This document shows positions 1 through 9,125 of a DNA stretch of 64,000 nt, one piece after another. Under the pieces are notes generated by a model that saw nothing but the letters and a program-made list of their open reading frames with translations, was not told the origin of the DNA and ran no database searches. This DNA comes from JAFNAG01 sp963824985 (lineage in GTDB: Bacteria; Acidobacteriota; UBA6911). Position 1 is the first letter of the stretch; each line of letters begins with the position of its first letter. The DNA lies in contig CAWGRQ010000028.1 of the NCBI GenBank assembly GCA_963824985.1, forward strand, positions 1 to 64,000, given 5' to 3'. The position numbers and the translations under genes were made by a program.

Positions 1-645
1 CGCGGTTAAAAGCCGGCACCGCTGCCTCGGTGATCTTATCGCACAACGCCAGAGCCTCAGGGTGCCCGCCATAGTGGTGCATATCCAGCAGGCCGCCAAC
101 GAGTTTTTCATAGGGATAATGGCTCAGGCCGCCGGTGGTCCCACCGCCGCTTCTCCGCCACGCCCGGCGCCGCTGGACATTCCCGGCCAGCACTTGGCGT
201 ATTCGCTGACCAGGAGATTGGCCTTTTCAAGCAAGTCCTTGTCCCCGTAAGCGCGCTGCATGCGCGCCATGGACTGCAGCCATTGGCCGAGGACGGTGTT
301 GGAGTTCGGGCTGGCCCAGCCGCCCAGGGCCCTGCCGGGGGCATTGGCATCGCCGGCCGCCACTCGATAACCATGGAGTATATCGTCATTGGATAGGCCC
401 AAGTAAAAATCGCGGCCGGCCGAGGCCTGGCCCTGCCATAGGCTTTGGCGCAAGGTGACGCCGGTGTAGTCAAAGGGCTCCAGCACAACTTTCTTGTAAG
501 GGGTCGTTTTACTCAACGCAGTCGCCGCCCCTCGAGTGTTTTGCACTCCCGGCGCACTCCGGGCCAGCGGCGGCAATGCCACTGAGGCTGCTGCCGCCGT
601 GCCCACGGTTTCCAGGAATACGCGTCTGCTCAGCTTAATGTCCAT
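1..645 (-). pseudogene. GH127-like glycosidase, N-terminal part, frameshifted and cut by the window edge
   Basis: The start is the ATG at 645, with GGAGG seven bases upstream. Residues 1-35 look like a Tat signal (RRVF, then an Ala-rich hydrophobic stretch), so the enzyme should be exported. FDYTGVTLRQSLWQ, ARDFYLGLSNDDILHGYR and GQWLQSMARMQRAYGD follow; I recognise this as the DUF1680/GH127 pattern, a family of (alpha/alpha)6-barrel glycosidases that includes beta-L-arabinofuranosidases. The frame stops near 124, but the next frame continues with family-like sequence (SHYPYEKLVGG, LLDMHHYGG) to the window edge. A single indel between about 124 and 180 would join them. It may be a sequencing error or a true break. 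The catalytic region lies outside the window, so substrate cannot be judged. Confidence 0.7.
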
Positions 646-945
646 TGCAACTCCTCCATACAAAGACCTGTCCAAACCCTGCTCCAAGGATTCACGCCTG
701 AGGTCAAAAAAATCGGCGTCCGGCCGCCAGGCATTCGCGTTATTGCTCACGGGCCGCCCGCCCGGACTATCCGACGACACGGAACCTCACGCCAGTCCCC
801 TTGCCCGCTGGAGCGCGCAAGAACGGCGAGTCCTTGCGGCAAAATCACTTGTATTTGGTCCCCTCTTCGCGGGTAACATATCGCGCCTGCCGCCTGCCGC
901 CAATCTCTTCTTGAAATCGGGAAATCCGGGACTGCAATTTGGATG
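646..945. other. Intergenic, no gene recognised
   Basis: This holds the GGAGG ribosome site of the GH127-like gene and otherwise no reading frame with family character on either strand. Short frames here have no convincing start or motif. Confidence 0.4.
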
Positions 946-2161
946 CTATTCATTTCGATCAGGTACGAGTCGGGCTAGGATTTCTCCGTAGTAGTAACCC
1001 CGGCGAATTTCAATCCGTTTCAATTGCACTTTCGCGGAAATATAAGGCGCCCGAATGTCGATGGGGAGGGCCCTGACAGCCATATCGTATATCCCCGCAG
1101 GAAGGTCCTCAACCGAGAATAGACCTTGGTCATTGTCGAATTCGCGGCGGTACACCATGCCGTGCTCTGATGTAAAAGTTATGCTGAATCTCTTTACGGG
1201 GCTGCCTGCTTCATCCACTGCCCTTCCAAAAATGCCGCCATCGGCGCGTTTGAGACTGATGATCATCTCCGCATCGAGGATCTGGCTTTCGGGCTGACCT
1301 CCTGTTTGCGCGATGAATGCAGGGATCACCTCCTGCGGAAAGTACCCTGCCTTGGAGACGATGAACCTTCATCCGGAGGAGATCCCCGAAGAGAAGGCTA
1401 TCGAGAATTTGCCGTCCCTATCGGTTCCACCGAAGGCGCCGCCACCTTCTAGTTTTGCGCTTTCTACAGGCAAGCCGTTTTCGTCGATGACTCTGCCGCT
1501 GAACAACATCCGCCTTGGTGAAAATTGGAGAAAATGTCGAATGCAGAGTAGCCATAGCGACATCTCCCTGTGCCATACTGACCAGTGCACCCGGGATTGG
1601 CTCACCAGCACGATCGAAAACGAATCCCTCAGCGCAAGCGGGGGCCGGCCTGAGGCGAAGATCCAGCACAATGGTCTCCGGGACCACGAAGTTGATCTGA
1701 GCTTCATTCTGAGTGAATCCTTCCTTGCACACTCGTACATAGGCGCGCATGGGGGATCTCAATCGTATGACATATCGTCCTTCGCTATCGCTGATCTGTG
1801 AGACGAGAGGCAACGGCCACTCGTCTCCGGGTGCCTCACCTTTCGCATTATGCATCGAGACGACCGCCCCAGGCAGAACTGCGCCGTCCTGCGACGTCAC
1901 TCTCCCAGTGAGGACAAACATCGAATTTCTTTCGTAAGTTTGGAGTCTCGCTGCACCGACTGGGACATAGGAGAGTCCTCTTTGAGGCAGTACGGTGTGC
2001 TCTCCTTGCGCCGGAAGGACCTCAGTCCCCTTGACGAAAGTGGGGGATGATTTCTGGATCGCGATCTGATTGCTTTGCCACCTTGCGGATTGCCAGAGCG
2101 TTCCAGCTATCAGGAAAACCAAAAGAAGCAACCAGAACCACCGTCTCTTTCTGACTGCCAT
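946..2161 (-). pseudogene. Membrane-anchored carboxypeptidase-regulatory-like domain protein, two frameshifts
   Basis: The start is the ATG at 2161 (MAVRKRRWFW). One N-terminal membrane segment (about residues 6-22) is followed by at least three beta-sandwich modules of the carboxypeptidase regulatory type, each with a G-x-V...G-x-P-x-x-G-A-x-V pattern (LTGRVTSQDGAVLPGAVV, AEGFVFDRAGEPIPGALV, FSGRVIDENGLPVESA, IFGRAVDEAGSPV). The modules lie in three frames, with changes near 1500-1560 and 1330-1370; the last ends at 946. The protein would be anchored with its domains in the periplasm; its role is unknown. There is no proper Shine-Dalgarno, because a MITE ends three bases before the ATG. Whether the frame breaks are errors or decay cannot be told here, but the lost upstream region favours decay. 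Confidence 0.6.
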
Positions 2162-2459
2162 TAAGGGCCTGTCAATAAATAAAGGTTGCACTTTGCTGGG
2201 GCCCCCAGGCCGGCCGGCAAGGCGCGAACGACGAGCATACCCGGTGTGGTATGTAAGGAGCGAGCAACGCAGCAGGCGGGCCTGCGGGCCGCAGCCCGAA
2301 GGGTCGCGGCGGCGGGCGGGCATCTGAGGCGTTGCCGCTCCTCGACGATGTCCTCACATCGCCTGCGTCGCGGCGCCTGGCATTTGCCCGCCCCAGGAGC
2401 ACCGCAGGTGCGACGGTGCTCGCGACAAAGTGTAACCTTTATTTATTGACAGGCCCTAA
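2162..2459. mobile_element. MITE-like element 1 with 31-bp terminal inverted repeats and TAA duplication
   Basis: The element runs from 2165 to 2456. Its ends are 31-bp inverted repeats (2165-2195 and 2426-2456) with one mismatch, beginning GGGCCTGTCAATAAATAAAG. TAA flanks both ends (2162-2164 and 2457-2459) as a target duplication. The 230-bp interior is very GC-rich with further self-complementarity and encodes nothing recognisable, so it must be mobilised by a transposase elsewhere. A 3-bp TNA duplication suits some IS5-family groups, but that link is inference. Confidence 0.8.
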
Positions 2460-2760
2460 GGCACCGCTATGCGATTTTTTTCGATTTCGTTGTTCAATCC
2501 TTCGTTAATCTCGAATCGGACTCCGGAGGTTTCAGAAGGTACTCGCACTGGGATGTCATCTGGGTCCGATCGCAAATCAGGCAATTCGCAAGGATGGAAA
2601 TCCAACTCCAAACGATGGCCGCTCGTCCTCCGGAATCTTCGGGCGATATCTCAAGCTGGATTTTACGACTTTCTTGAGCAAGATAGGCAAACATTTGGAT
2701 CCAGGGCTGACTTGTCGTCGGAGGTGGGGGATGACAGGGCGTAAAACAAACGGCGGCATG
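2460..2760 (-). pseudogene. C-terminal remnant of an unidentified gene once coupled to the carboxypeptidase-regulatory gene
   Basis: Leftward, one frame reads about 60 residues ending DDIPVRVPSETSGVRFEINE, then NNEIEKNRIAVP and a stop at the MITE border. Upstream the reading continues in a different frame (QMFAYLAQESRKIQLEISPE), so there is at least one frame change near 2640, and no confident start was found. With the MITE removed, the original junction reads CCTTAATGG: the TAA stop of this gene overlaps the ATG of the next, which argues that both were a translationally coupled pair. I do not recognise the family. Confidence 0.4.
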
Positions 2761-2976
2761 CGAGCGGGTAGTTCGGTGGCAATTTTGACGCCAATCGCCC
2801 CTTTTTGAAGCATCATCCGCGCGAATCCAGGCCCGAAAATCGATGCCGATGACGGATGGTCCACATCGTCCAATCTTGACCCGACGGCTTTCTCTGTTGC
2901 CCGGCACTCTATCCTATAGGTAGGCTGGAAGCCGAACTGCGCGCCGGACCGGCTGGATTTCCAAAAGGAGAATTCC

Positions 2977-3846
2977 ATGATCTCGCCGGCCGTTACGGCT
3001 GCGTTCCAAGACTGGGACACCAGGAAACACGGAATGGTCACATGGCTTTTGGTCGCTGGGCTGCTGGTTTTGAGATTTCCCCTGGTGACCGGGGCGGCCC
3101 TATTCTTCAAAGCCCAATCCTCCTGGGCGGACGCATTGTTTCAAGTTGGAACGTACGTGCTGACAGCCGTCCTGATCTGGTGGGAAAGGCGCAGGCTGGC
3201 GGATTTTCACATTGATCGTCTGGCGATCCTCATCATCCTTCTGCTGAAGCCATTGCAAATGATTTTCCTCATGACTCGGAGGGATGGGCATGCCTTTCCC
3301 TTCTGGGGAATGGTCACCATCTGGACAACAGCCATCGCTCTCTTCATTGTTCTTCGCGGAAGCCGACCGAATCTGCCCAGGTTGCGCGCCGCAAGCGTGA
3401 AATGGTTCGTGGTAGGGGCGGGGACGGGCGTGCTGACGGCAATTGTCCTTGGATATCCAACGTCGTTACAGCTCAACACTATTCAAATTCCTGCCTCACC
3501 AGGCCTCCCCATGTTTCTGTTTGATGCCGCCTTTGATTTTGTTTATCAGCTGGGCTATGCAGCGGTCAGCGAGGAACCTTTGTTTCGAGGATTTCTCTGG
3601 GGGTGCTTGCGCAAAGCAGGCTGGAGAGAAATCTGGATCTGGCTATTTCAGTCCGGGCTTTTCATGCTGGGGCACCTTTACTATCTCCATAAGTACGATG
3701 TTTCATTCTATGTCATCATTCCGCTGGGCGCGCTGGTATACGGGTTCGTTGCCTGGCGGTCACGCTCGATAGCTGCGAGCATGGCTGCCCACGCAGCTCA
3801 CAACGCGCTGGGTTTCTCGCTCGCAGCCTTTTTCGCCCGCCTCTGA
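2977..3846 (+). CDS. CPBP family intramembrane glutamic endopeptidase (CAAX-protease-like)
   Basis: This is a 289-residue polytopic membrane protein. The start is ATG 2977 after AAAAGGAG. The three CPBP motifs are present: EEPLFRG (E199, E200, R204), FMLGH (F229, H233) and HAAHN (H272, N276), with hydrophobic segments through residues 25-125 and 140-270. The family (type II CAAX proteases/Abi proteins) cleaves within membranes using the paired Glu and His residues. In bacteria it is linked to peptide maturation, bacteriocin immunity or stress. The gene stands alone, rightward, 150 bp before the helicase gene and divergent from the broken genes on its left. All motif residues are intact, so it is probably active; its substrate is unknown. 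Confidence 0.88.
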   Translation: MISPAVTAAFQDWDTRKHGMVTWLLVAGLLVLRFPLVTGAALFFKAQSSWADALFQVGTYVLTAVLIWWERRRLADFHIDRLAILIILLLKPLQMIFLMTRRDGHAFPFWGMVTIWTTAIALFIVLRGSRPNLPRLRAASVKWFVVGAGTGVLTAIVLGYPTSLQLNTIQIPASPGLPMFLFDAAFDFVYQLGYAAVSEEPLFRGFLWGCLRKAGWREIWIWLFQSGLFMLGHLYYLHKYDVSFYVIIPLGALVYGFVAWRSRSIAASMAAHAAHNALGFSLAAFFARL

Positions 3847-3999
3847 TGTCGAATGACGTGTCGTGCGATTCTGAGCTGGCGGCCGGCCACGACTGCGCGG
3901 TGTCTCGTCTGAACTCCGGACCACAGATCGCCAGGCGGCGCCCTCCGCCGTGCGCCGGATTTGACGCTGACCAGGGCCTGACGGTACTATGGCCGGGCG

Positions 4000-6051
4000 A
4001 TGGAGATATTGAGATACAGCGACCTGGATGCCCGAGGGTTGGAGGCGCACGTGGAGCGTGCCACCGCGCTTCTCCGGGAAGGCGACTTCCGCGGCGCGGA
4101 CGCCCGCAAGATGGTTGGTTCGCCGTTTTATAGGGCGCGGTTGAACGACAAGGACCGCCTGTTGTTTCGCTTCGTCGCGCACGGCGGGAAATCCCATCTC
4201 GTGTTGCTCGAAGTGATCCGGAATCACGCGTACGAAAAATCCCGCTTTCTCAACGGCGCCGCGGTTGATGAAAATAAATTGGTGCCGATCCCGGACGCCG
4301 CGCAGGTTCCGGCGGCCGATCTCCTGCCGCTGAGTTTCATCAATCCGAAAATTCAGCGCGTCCATGTGCTGGACAAGATCCTGTCACTCGATGACTGGCA
4401 GGAGGCTGCGTATGTGCAGCGGCTGCCGTTGATCCTGATCGGCTCGGCGGGGAGCGGCAAGACGGTGCTGACGCTCGAGAAGATGAAGCAGATGTCCGGC
4501 GATGTGCTGTACGTCACGCACTCCGCCTACCTGGTGGAGAATGCCCGCGGCCTGTACTACGCCTCGGGCTATGAAAACGAGGCGCAGAACCTCAGCTTCC
4601 TGTCGTTTCGAGAGTTCGTGGAAACCATCCGTGTGCCGCCGGGGAGCGTGGTGGATTTCCGGATTTTCGCACGCTGGTTTGCCCGGCATCGGCAGGCTTC
4701 AGGCCTGCGCGACGCCCATCAGCTCTTCGAGGAATTCAACGGCGTGTTGACCGGTTCGCCGGTCACGACCCCGTATCTGTCGCGCGCGGACTACCTGGCC
4801 CTGGGCGTGCGCCGTTCCATTTTCACCGGCGACGAACGGCCGCTGGTGTACGACCTGTTCCTCAAGTACCTCGACTTCCTCAAGCAGGAGGAGCTCGCGG
4901 ATCTGAACCTGCTGTGTTTCCAGTATCACGAGGCCTGCCGCCCGTCCTTTGACGCGATCGTCGTGGACGAGGTGCAGGATCTGACCAATGTTCAGCTCAG
5001 CCTGATTCTCAGGACTCTCCGCCATCCGGAAAGATTCATTCTCTGCGGCGATTCCAACCAGATCGTTCATCCAAACTTCTTCTCGTGGGCCGCGCTCAAG
5101 ACCTTGTTCTACGAGAACCGCCTGAAGACCAGCGGCGAAATCATCCGGATTCTCAATACCAACTACCGCAACACGCCGGAAGTTACGCACCTTGCCAATC
5201 GGTTGTTGCTCCTCAAGAATGCGCGCTTCGGATCGATCGATCGGGAAAGCCACTACCTGGTCCGGCCGATCTCGGAAAATCAGGGGCGCGTGGAATTCCT
5301 CGCCGATACGGACGCGGTGAAGCGGGAGTTCGACGCGCGCACGTCCCGCTCCACGCGATTTGCCGTGCTCGTGATGCGCCCGGAGGACAAGGAAGCGGCC
5401 GGCCGCTGCTTCCGGACTCCGCTGCTGTTCTCCATCCAGGAAGCCAAGGGCCTCGAATACGAGAACATCATTCTCTTCAACTTCGTCTCAGGATCAACCG
5501 CCGCGTTCAAGGAGGTCACGGAGGGCGTGGAGGCCGCGGATTTGAAAGCGGACTTCTCGTACGCCAGGGCGAAAGACAAGACGGACAAGTCGCTGGAAGC
5601 CTTCAAGTTTTACGTCAACGCGCTCTACGTGGCCATGACCCGGGCCGTGCGGAACCTGTACATCATCGAGCAGGACACCGGCCACCGCCTGTTCCGTCTG
5701 CTGGGGCTCGATCTGCCCGGCCGCGAAGTGAAGCTCAAGACCCAGGATTCCTCGGCCGAGGAATGGCAGGCCGAAGCGCACCGCCTCGAATTGCAGGGCA
5801 AACAAGAGCAGGCGGAAGCGATTCGGCGGCGCATTCTCGAGACGCAACCTGTGCCGTGGCCGGTGATTACGCCGGCCGGGCTGGCGCAACTGGAGATCGA
5901 AGCGCTCAATCCGCAAGCCTACAACCGGCAGGCGAAACTGCTGCTGTTCGAGTATGCGGTGATGTATTCGGTGCCTCGCCTCTTCCCGAAACTGGCGGCG
6001 CTGCAGTTCAGCCCGGCGCTCCGTGCCGGAGTCCGAGCGGGCCGCGATTGA
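4000..6051 (+). CDS. SF1 (UvrD/Rep-type) helicase with RelE/ParE-fold N-terminal domain
   Basis: 683 residues. Residues 1-85 resemble a RelE/ParE toxin fold (LLREGDFRGADARKMVG, YRARLNDKDRLLFRF, VLLEVIRNHAYEKS). From about 130 a helicase core follows: Walker A GSAGSGKT (148-155), Walker B VVDEVQD (about 322-328), motif III CGDSNQIVHP, motif IV NYRNTPEV, motif V QEAKGLEYENI and motif VI YVAMTRAVRNLYI. It should be an ATP-dependent DNA or RNA translocase; the N-terminal domain might be a nuclease or a binding module. The stop at 6051 lies inside a region that carries on in another frame as ankyrin repeats from 6023. Either the two genes overlap by 29 bases or, more likely, one long protein is split by a base-level error. 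No helper gene identifies a defence system. Confidence 0.85.
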   Translation: MEILRYSDLDARGLEAHVERATALLREGDFRGADARKMVGSPFYRARLNDKDRLLFRFVAHGGKSHLVLLEVIRNHAYEKSRFLNGAAVDENKLVPIPDAAQVPAADLLPLSFINPKIQRVHVLDKILSLDDWQEAAYVQRLPLILIGSAGSGKTVLTLEKMKQMSGDVLYVTHSAYLVENARGLYYASGYENEAQNLSFLSFREFVETIRVPPGSVVDFRIFARWFARHRQASGLRDAHQLFEEFNGVLTGSPVTTPYLSRADYLALGVRRSIFTGDERPLVYDLFLKYLDFLKQEELADLNLLCFQYHEACRPSFDAIVVDEVQDLTNVQLSLILRTLRHPERFILCGDSNQIVHPNFFSWAALKTLFYENRLKTSGEIIRILNTNYRNTPEVTHLANRLLLLKNARFGSIDRESHYLVRPISENQGRVEFLADTDAVKREFDARTSRSTRFAVLVMRPEDKEAAGRCFRTPLLFSIQEAKGLEYENIILFNFVSGSTAAFKEVTEGVEAADLKADFSYARAKDKTDKSLEAFKFYVNALYVAMTRAVRNLYIIEQDTGHRLFRLLGLDLPGREVKLKTQDSSAEEWQAEAHRLELQGKQEQAEAIRRRILETQPVPWPVITPAGLAQLEIEALNPQAYNRQAKLLLFEYAVMYSVPRLFPKLAALQFSPALRAGVRAGRD

Positions 6052-6899
6052 GAACAAGTACAGCCAGGACTGCCAGGGGGCGCATCCGGTTCTGAATCAG
6101 AAGATCGAGCGCTATGGTGTTGATTTTCGCAACCCGCTCAACCAGACGCCGCTCATGGTGGCCGCGCGCCTGGGGCGGAAAGACCTGGTGCGCGACCTGG
6201 TTGTGCAGGGAGCCAACACCCAGGCCCGCGACAACTGGGGACGGGTGCCGCTGCAGATTGCGCTGCGCCAGGCGTATAGCCGGCCCGACTACGCACGGTC
6301 CGCGATCGGCGAGATCTACCCCCTGCTTGCGCCGTCCGCTCTCAAGGTGCGGACCGGCGGGCGGCTCGTGAAACTCGACAGCCATGTCATGGAGTTCTTC
6401 CTCCTGCACTCCATGGTGGCGCTGTTTGAAGACGTGGTTCGGCGCAAGGTGCAGGTCTCCTATCCCGCGTTCGAGACGGGCGACTTTGTGTCCGCGCTGG
6501 AGCCGTTCCCCATGAACGTCATCCCGGAGCATCGCCGCCGCCGTCCTTATTTGAGCGGTGTGCTTGCGCGCAACGAACTGCATCGGGACGATCCCTGGCA
6601 ACCGCCAGCTCTTCCTGCGGGTCAGCCACGGGTTCTACGTGCCGAATCCGGCGATGGATATCGAGATCGAGAACGCCTGGATCAATGTGTGCGACCTGCT
6701 GCACCTGGACACCATGGACGAAGGCGCGGAAAAGCGCCTGAAAGATCTGCTCGACGTGATGCGGCATGTTCGAAAACAGGGAAGGCTCGAAGACCTCAAT
6801 CCGTTTGCGATTTTCTCCATTTCAATAACACCCCGTCGCGCGCACCCTCGCCAGTATTGCCCGCAGAGTGCGTGGCGAAGATGTGGCCTGGGAAGATGA
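6023..6899 (+). pseudogene. Ankyrin-repeat segment, probable C-terminal continuation of the helicase
   Basis: A GTG at 6023 opens a frame reading ENKYSQDCQGAHPVLNQKIE, then NPLNQTPLMVAARLGRKDLV and GANTQARDNWGRVPLQIALR, which are ankyrin repeats. After about 6590 the coherent sequence moves to another frame (FLRVSHGFYVPNPAMDIEIE, LLHLDTMDEGAEKRLKDLLD, HVRKQGRLEDLNPFAIFSI) and shifts again near 6835. All pieces read in the same direction without a credible new ribosome site, so I favour one helicase-ankyrin protein of about 1,000 residues with two or three indels. Ankyrin repeats bind proteins and could tether the helicase to a partner. Confidence 0.5.
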
Positions 6900-7329
6900 A
6901 TGGGAAGGGACGGATCCGCGATCCGACGGTGCGACTCCCGAGGTTCCGTTCGCGGCAGGAACGCGCTGCAAAGACCGTCTCCGCGGCCATCCCGCCGAAC
7001 GGCAACCGGAGCCGGCGCCCCCGCCGCCGCAAGCGGAGCCTGCGCCAGCCGTGCCCACCCAATATGAATTACCCTTGGAGGATGCCGTGGCAGACCCGGC
7101 GGCAGTGGCGGCGCCACCCGCCGCGCCGTCAGAACCCGAACGTATCGACGCTCCCGCCGTGGTTCCCTCGGCGGCGGAACCGATGACCATGTCGCCGTTG
7201 CCCATGCCGTCTGCAGTATCCGCACCGCCGGAACCGGCGCGCTCTCCGCGTGGCGGAGCGCACCGCCCCAACACGTCAAGGCGGTTTCCGCAACCCCGCG
7301 AGACACCGCGTGGCGCGGAGGGCGCCGAC
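6900..7329 (+). other. Pro/Ala-rich reading frame, possible low-complexity tail of the preceding protein
   Basis: The frame entered near 6840 (RTLASIARRVRGEDVAWEDE) continues as a Pro/Ala/Glu-rich stretch (QPEPAPPPPQAEPAPAVPTQ) without a stop to 7629. It looks like a disordered tail rather than a domain. Strong third-position GC keeps several frames open here, so the reading is uncertain. Confidence 0.3.
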
Positions 7330-8258
7330 ATGCCTCCACCACTGCCTCCGCTCCTTGACATCGCCATGCCGGCGTACACGCAGCGCGAACAGCAGATGCT
7401 GCGACGATTCGAGTTCCCGCCGCACCCATTTCCCGAGGCGGACGGACGTCTGGTGGCCGCGAATCAAGATCGTTTTGGCCCCGCGCTTCTTGCCATGGTC
7501 CGAGGGATGCTCGATCCGCACGTCAAGCAGGAGGTAATCGCCGAGCGGCTACAATTATCATGGGGTATGTTGCCGCAATATATATCCTCGCGGGCGCCCG
7601 GGATCAGGCGCTTTTGCCGCTATTGCTGAGGGTGACGATCGATCCGGACCTCGCCCGTTTCCACTTGCGCAACGAGAGATGGCTGGATTTGCCTCGCATC
7701 CTTGCCACCGTGGCACCGCAGGATCTCGCACCCATCATGAGTCTCGCCGCATGGCGGCCGCTGCCGGGACGCTTCCCGTGGCTTGATCCTCAGAACCCTG
7801 GCCTTTCTTTTCTTTTGGAAGCGCACATCGCGTGAGAGCGTAGTCCAAGCCCTCCGGCAAACCTTCGAGGCCGGGATTCCGGCGTCGGATCTCGATCTCT
7901 GGGACGTCGTTCTGGATGTCTGTTGGACCGTGCATCCGCACGAGGTGATGGGGCATCTCCGGCGGCAGATGTCTCCAGCTGTTTGCCGTGGACTGGGAGT
8001 GAGCCGCGCGGACGTGGAGAACATGAATCAGGGTGCCAATGGACAAGGTGGTAGCCGATGCACGCGCCGGCGCCGCCGGTCCCATCCGGGGTTGGGAGGA
8101 CTTCGCCGAGATCGTGGCTTGAGGGCGGGAGCGCCCGTGAAGAGGAAGGTGATATCAACGAAGTCGAGCCCATCCACGCCGCACCGAAGACAGGCCGGAA
8201 TGATCCATGTCCCTGTGGGAGCGGGCGCAAGTTCAAGAAGTGTTGCGGCGCCGGGTGA
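7330..8258 (+). pseudogene. DUF1186 domain protein with C-terminal SEC-C zinc motif, multiple frameshifts
   Basis: The pieces read in order. MLRRFEFPPHPFPEADGRLV is followed by FGPALLAMVRGMLDPHVKQE. After a phase change near 7558 comes MGYVAAIYILAGARDQALLP, then LLRVTIDPDLARFHLRNERW and LPRILATVAPQDLAPIMSLA, which is the DUF1186 helical-repeat signature. After about 7800 comes SVVQALRQTFEAGIPASDLD. The last piece ends GRNDPCPCGSGRKFKKCCG, a complete SEC-C motif with the CxC...CC zinc ligands, at 8258. At least three indels are needed. SEC-C modules occur at the ends of SecA and of many bacterial proteins of unknown role. The start codon is unclear: ATG 7330 or a later one. Confidence 0.6.
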
Positions 8259-8444
8259 TGTCTATCACTACGTTGGTCAGCCGAATTGTCGGCATCCAAT
8301 GATGTGTCGTTTGCCAAAATCCGATACTGCAGTATTGGGACGGTTTCCCGCCGGTTGAGCCGCCGTCCGCATTGTGAATATCCAGTCCTGGGAATAGATC
8401 AATTGGGGTATCCTCTTGACTCAAGTTCCGGTTTCCAAGCGGCG

Positions 8445-8962
8445 TCAGATTGCCCATAGAACGGGCCGCCACACGACAGTCCGCTCCGAGATGTCCATCC
8501 CGAGTATCAGCAGTTCGCCGTGAATTCGGGGCTCCCCCAAAGCGGATTGGCCAACGCAATCTTCCAGATCAAATTCCTGATCTCTTTCCCGGTTCCCGGA
8601 CGGCCGGTGCGGTTTTCTTTCGACGGCCGCGTCCAATAAAGAGCAAACCCTTTCCGATGCCATCGAACGACCGTATCTGGCTTAACGACGATCAACGATT
8701 CCCGCCAGTTTTTCCACATTCGGGAGAGCCAGACCCAGAATAGCCGATCCGTTTTCCGCAGGCGCCGGTGGGGGTGAGTCCGAGCCAAAATAGCAAGCTG
8801 TTGACGCAGGGCTAAGTTTTCGAGGGCCAATTCGCGTCGATCCCTGAACAGAGATTTGAGAGAGGCTATTAAAAAAAGAGGGTTTCCATCATGGATGCTA
8901 AGGCTGCCAGCTTGAGACAAAAACATCAACGTTTTCAATGCGGACGGGGTTGGGGCAAAGGA
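8445..8962 (-). pseudogene. Truncated transposase fragment of an rve/integrase-core insertion sequence
   Basis: The leftward frame gives FLIASLKSLFRDRRELALEN, LRQQLAILARTHPHRRLRKT, RLFWVWLSRMWKNW, VVKPDTVVRWHRKGFALYW and NPLWGSP. This is the N-terminal third of the common acidobacterial integrase-core transposase (IS3/IS481-like). After a frame change near 8530 it continues RIHGELLILGMDISERTV and then degenerates. The DDE catalytic core is missing, so it is inactive. No intact terminal repeats are visible. Confidence 0.75.
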
Positions 8963-9009
8963 CGGCCTGTTTTGTCGCCGTCCACGCGCGCAAATCCCGC
9001 AACAACGAC

Positions 9010-9102
9010 ACTGTACCTGGTTATACTGTCCCCGCGCCAAAGAAGGTCGGTACCTGGTTACATTGTCCCCCCTCTCCCGGTACCGGTTACCCTGTCCCCA
9101 TA
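9010..9102. repeat. Three degenerate copies of a GGTACCTGGTTACATTGTCCCC motif
   Basis: Related 20-22-bp units lie at about 9011-9031 (GTACCTGGTTATACTGTCCC), 9049-9070 (GGTACCTGGTTACATTGTCC) and 9080-9101 (GGTACCGGTTACCCTGTCCC), spaced 30-40 bp apart between the IS fragment and the end of the permease gene. They may be IS-end relics or an intergenic repeat. No function is implied. Confidence 0.55.
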
Positions 9103-9125
9103 TTCCTGTTTCAGCTTTTTCATCC

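Noticed and set aside
3846..4133. Rightward frame of 95 codons between the CPBP and helicase genes
   Set aside because: Overlaps the helicase start region in another phase, with no ribosome site or motif.
8100..8130. TGA at about 8120 in the DUF1186/SEC-C region as a second Sec codon
   Set aside because: No family Cys/Sec position there, no suitable hairpin downstream, and frame changes already occur around it.
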